Below are positions 12,458 to 14,459 of a DNA stretch of 14,459 nucleotides, one piece after another. The stretch is from Saprospiraceae bacterium. Lineage in GTDB: Bacteria; Bacteroidota; Bacteroidia; Chitinophagales; Saprospiraceae. Below the pieces are notes generated by a model, which was not told where the DNA came from, searched no databases, and saw only the letters and a list, made by a program, of their open reading frames with translations. How positions within the stretch are numbered: the stretch's first letter is position 1; the number at the start of each line of letters is the position of its first letter. The position numbers and the translations under genes are program-made. The stretch spans positions 1-14,459 of the forward strand of contig JAHDBO010000021.1 in NCBI GenBank assembly GCA_020630355.1, in the 5' to 3' direction.

Positions 12458-12484
12458 AAGACTGCAATGCTGCGAATCGGTCAC
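12458..12484 (-). promoter_or_regulatory. ECF-sigma-type promoter signal (copy iv)
   Basis: On the minus strand AGTGACC is followed by exactly 16 bases and GTCTTT (GTCTT at 12462-12458). The base after the first box reads GA as in copies i and ii, and TTG is kept inside the spacer as in copies ii and iii. No protein gene follows in this direction; the predicted product is the small RNA at 12334-12452. Confidence 0.55.
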
Positions 12485-12635
12485 TCTTTTTTTTTAAAGA
12501 ATTTGCAAAAAATCTTCTTCTTCAATTTCCTAAGCCTTCCGAAACTTAGAAGGACTCGAAGCAGTATGTTTCGTAACTTAACATACAAGCTAATTATAGG
12601 AAAAAATTGAGCCTAGCAACCCACTCCCCTACCCC

Positions 12636-12667
12636 AAAAGAAGACGCTGTACATTTATCATACAACG
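12636..12667 (-). terminator. Intrinsic terminator of the methylase operon
   Basis: On the minus strand CGTTGTA (12667-12661) pairs with TACAGCG (12651-12645) around a 9-base loop; one pair is G-U. It is followed by TCTTCTTTT, the T-rich tract of an intrinsic terminator. It lies 48 bases after the stop of the 80-residue gene. Confidence 0.65.
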
Positions 12668-12714
12668 CCTTGTTCGTTCTTCTTTGCAATTTTCTACCGT
12701 TCTCGGTATTGAGA

Positions 12715-12957
12715 TTATTCGTTCATTAGTTCGGTTCTGTCATCATCAAATTCTGTGGAGAAGACTTTCTGTGCGTCCGCTTCATAATCATCTAGTCTGC
12801 CCTTGTAGATGACTACATGGCAATTGTATTCGATTAAGTTCTCCTCTTTGGCATGAGTCACCGCTTTTGCTTGCGTGGAAAATACACCATGCAATCGAAA
12901 AGATGTCCAAGTCAGCCAAGGATCAGTTGTCCAAAGTGTGTAAACCATTGCTTTCAT
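12715..12957 (-). CDS. Hypothetical protein (80 aa) after the DUF4942 methylase
   Basis: The frame runs from ATG 12955-12957 to 12715. It is rich in Trp and His in its first third (VYTLWTTDPWLTWTSFRLHG), followed by a helix with TQAKAVTHAKEEN and a beta-like NCHVVIYKGRLDD, then an acidic tail. The pattern of a short strand, a helix beginning with 'F-S-T-Q-A-K-A' and a second strand suggests a compact alpha/beta fold, as in small accessory proteins of mobile elements. It starts 3 bases after the methylase stop codon on the same strand, so the two are co-transcribed and translationally linked. The family is not recognised. Confidence 0.7.
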   Translation of the reverse strand: MKAMVYTLWTTDPWLTWTSFRLHGVFSTQAKAVTHAKEENLIEYNCHVVIYKGRLDDYEADAQKVFSTEFDDDRTELMNE

Positions 12958-12960
12958 TGT

Positions 12961-14459
12961 TTAGGTGGTAACAGGAAATAAACTCATCGCACTTTCCGTC
13001 GCTGTTTCCGATTCGTTTGGTGCGGTTTCCTTTTTACTCACACGCGCTGGCAATGGAAAGCCTTTACGCTGTGCGGCTCTGTAATTGAACTCTTGCCATA
13101 GGTAGCGGTCTTTGAATGTGATATGGATAGTCCCCTTTTTGAAAAATCGGATTTTGAAATAGGTACTTTCGCAATCCTTATCAAAGGTCTCACCCGTTCG
13201 GATGCGTCCTATTGTATCAAAGTGCTGCCTGAGTGTTTGGCTAATGGTCAGCGTTCGCTCGTAAGCTCTCGCTTCGATATAGCACATACAGCGGTCTATG
13301 TCCTCTAGTTCTGATTTCCAGTTCAAGGAGAATTTATCTCCGTACTGCTTTAAATCAGGTGCAGACATATACTTTCCATAGGAGACAATGTGTGGCAGTA
13401 TCACTTTGCGATTCACGCGCCAAGCATCATTCGTTTTCCAACCTTCAATCACCATGCGATTGTCATAGTGGTATCGAGTCATAATGTCGAATATATCCTC
13501 GATGCAACTCTCTAGTATATCATCCTTGTTTTGCCAAAGGATTTGAAAGAGCGTCACCATGTTTGCCTTCGTAAAAGCTAGTTTTTGCTGATGGCTGAAT
13601 TTGTCGGTGAAGGCGCGGCGTACATTCGTAGTGAGGAAGCGTTCAAATTTTGACTCACTCAAAATCTTATTCCAACAGGCTTCATTGAATTTTCGTACAA
13701 AAGGATTCATGCTGTGTTGTCGTGCCAGTTTCAAATAATCATCCATGACATAATCAGGTATGAATACGTCTTTGGTGTAATATTGAAATTTACGGATTGC
13801 CAACCTCAAATCCTTGAAAGCTTCAATAGCTCCTTTGTAGCGATTCTCATACGCTTGCAGCACATCCAAAACTTCGACTTGATTGCTCTCAATATCTTCT
13901 GGAAACTCCAAGTAGGCATTATCCAAATCAAAAGGATCATTTTCAAACTCAAAGGAAGCTTTGGCTGCTTTTGTAAGCCGTACCAAAATGACATTTACAT
14001 TGGTCTTACGCTCGGAAGTAGAAAAGCAATTGCCCAATTCTTCGACTGTACCATGTTCATCTATGATAGCTTTCAATAGCTCTCGCTCCTTCGTGTAGGG
14101 ATTGTGATAGGTTTCCGCATTGAGCAGACACACAATGTCGCCACCATGCAGAATCTCCCAGGCTTTGAGCAAGTGCTTTGCACCAGCATCAAAGGGTGGG
14201 TTCATCACAATCAGATTGAAGGAATATGGACTTTCAAAAGCTAAAAAATCATCACCAATGACATCATAGTTTTTCTCTCGAAGGATGGCTTGTAAGTCAG
14301 GATGCAACTCAATACAAAACATGGCTTCGGGTTTTCGGGCATCGGCAACTTCATCTTTGATGTAATCTAGGATGTCGCCCTTCCCTGCGGATGGTTCAAG
14401 TATCGTCTTGAACTGCAAAGCAAGTCCTGTGCGTCGCCAGCTTTTGGATTCTTCGTAGT
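12961..14459 (-). CDS. DUF4942-type DNA adenine methylase (N terminus outside window)
   Basis: The N-terminal third is a class I SAM-dependent methylase: ILEPSAGKGD is the SAM-binding motif I, an acidic motif follows (FCIELHPDLQ), and VMNPPFDAG is the NPPF catalytic motif of N6-adenine methylases. The remainder matches the DUF4942 domain, with KTNDAWRVNRKVILP and the C-terminal block FKIRFFKKGTIHITFK. It has no target-recognition domain that I can identify and no adjacent endonuclease, so it may be an orphan methylase. The frame begins with TTG at 14418 if read alone, but it stays open to the window edge (13 more codons, including YEESKSWRRTG), so the true start is outside and at least 498 residues are encoded. 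Such genes are common on Bacteroidota plasmids and conjugative elements. Confidence 0.85.
   Translation of the reverse strand, partial: YEESKSWRRTGLALQFKTILEPSAGKGDILDYIKDEVADARKPEAMFCIELHPDLQAILREKNYDVIGDDFLAFESPYSFNLIVMNPPFDAGAKHLLKAWEILHGGDIVCLLNAETYHNPYTKERELLKAIIDEHGTVEELGNCFSTSERKTNVNVILVRLTKAAKASFEFENDPFDLDNAYLEFPEDIESNQVEVLDVLQAYENRYKGAIEAFKDLRLAIRKFQYYTKDVFIPDYVMDDYLKLARQHSMNPFVRKFNEACWNKILSESKFERFLTTNVRRAFTDKFSHQQKLAFTKANMVTLFQILWQNKDDILESCIEDIFDIMTRYHYDNRMVIEGWKTNDAWRVNRKVILPHIVSYGKYMSAPDLKQYGDKFSLNWKSELEDIDRCMCYIEARAYERTLTISQTLRQHFDTIGRIRTGETFDKDCESTYFKIRFFKKGTIHITFKDRYLWQEFNYRAAQRKGFPLPARVSKKETAPNESETATESAMSLFPVTT

Larger units (their letters stand above)
11810..12714. other. Long intergenic region with RNA structures and no clear gene
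   Basis: Besides the hairpin at 11822-11858, the region holds: a stem CTGTAA-a-GTAG (11885-11895) with CTACTTACAG (11900-11909); a stem ACA-t-AGCTA (11941-11949) with TAGCT-t-TGT (11955-11963); structured RNA copy B (11978-12072); a candidate minus-strand small RNA (12334-12452); and a minus-strand terminator (12636-12667). A frame without start codon at 12153-12248 reads FDKPFEYIFYNIDAHETV and could be a gene remnant, but it is too short to assign. Confidence 0.5.

Noticed and set aside
12530..12553. Interleaved CTAAG-CCTTC and CTTAG-GAAGG, a possible pseudoknot
   Set aside because: The two five-base stems overlap by one base and no second copy supports the structure; chance is likely.

Overview
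The window looks like an AT-rich chromosomal or large-replicon segment of a Bacteroidota bacterium, most likely of a Cytophagales-type lineage. Supporting traits are the short group IV arginine decarboxylase paired with agmatinase and a deoxyhypusine-synthase-family protein, a DksA-like protein of the cysteine-poor Bacteroidota type, a DUF4942 methylase typical of Bacteroidota mobile DNA, and tightly packed genes with weak ribosome binding sites. The placement is inferred from family knowledge; no search was run.

Layout. Positions 1-352 hold the tail of one gene and a short, possibly truncated follower. Positions 353-1657 are a recombinase island: a serine resolvase on the minus strand (748-1338), preceded by a symmetric repeat region that looks like its recombination site. 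Positions 1658-5573 are a plus-strand polyamine operon: SET-domain methyltransferase, arginine decarboxylase, agmatinase and deoxyhypusine-synthase-like protein. A minus-strand terminator at 5577-5613 separates it from convergent genes: a zinc carboxypeptidase/AspA-like exported protein and a JmjC-type cupin (5665-7598), then Dps, a 54-residue protein and a DksA-like protein (7671-8937).

Positions 8965-12500 are the most interesting part. An ECF-type sigma factor (11040-11624) and a 62-residue partner lie among four copies of one promoter-like signal, TGTGACC (AGTGACC in one copy), 16 bases, GTCTT, all with exactly the same spacing. The copies sit before the DksA-Dps operon, before a 40-residue lysine-rich mini-gene, before the sigma operon itself and before a candidate small RNA. 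Between them are two copies of a structured RNA element whose stems are kept by compatible base changes, two copies of a lysine-rich mini-gene plus hairpin unit (one frameshifted), a small acidic lipoprotein and a universal stress protein. I read this as an autoregulated ECF-sigma stress regulon (DNA protection by Dps, transcription tuning by the DksA-like protein) containing apparently undescribed RNAs.

The right end (12715-14459) is a minus-strand pair, a DUF4942 DNA methylase cut by the window edge and an 80-residue protein of unknown function, ended by an intrinsic terminator. It resembles the cargo of plasmids or integrative elements.
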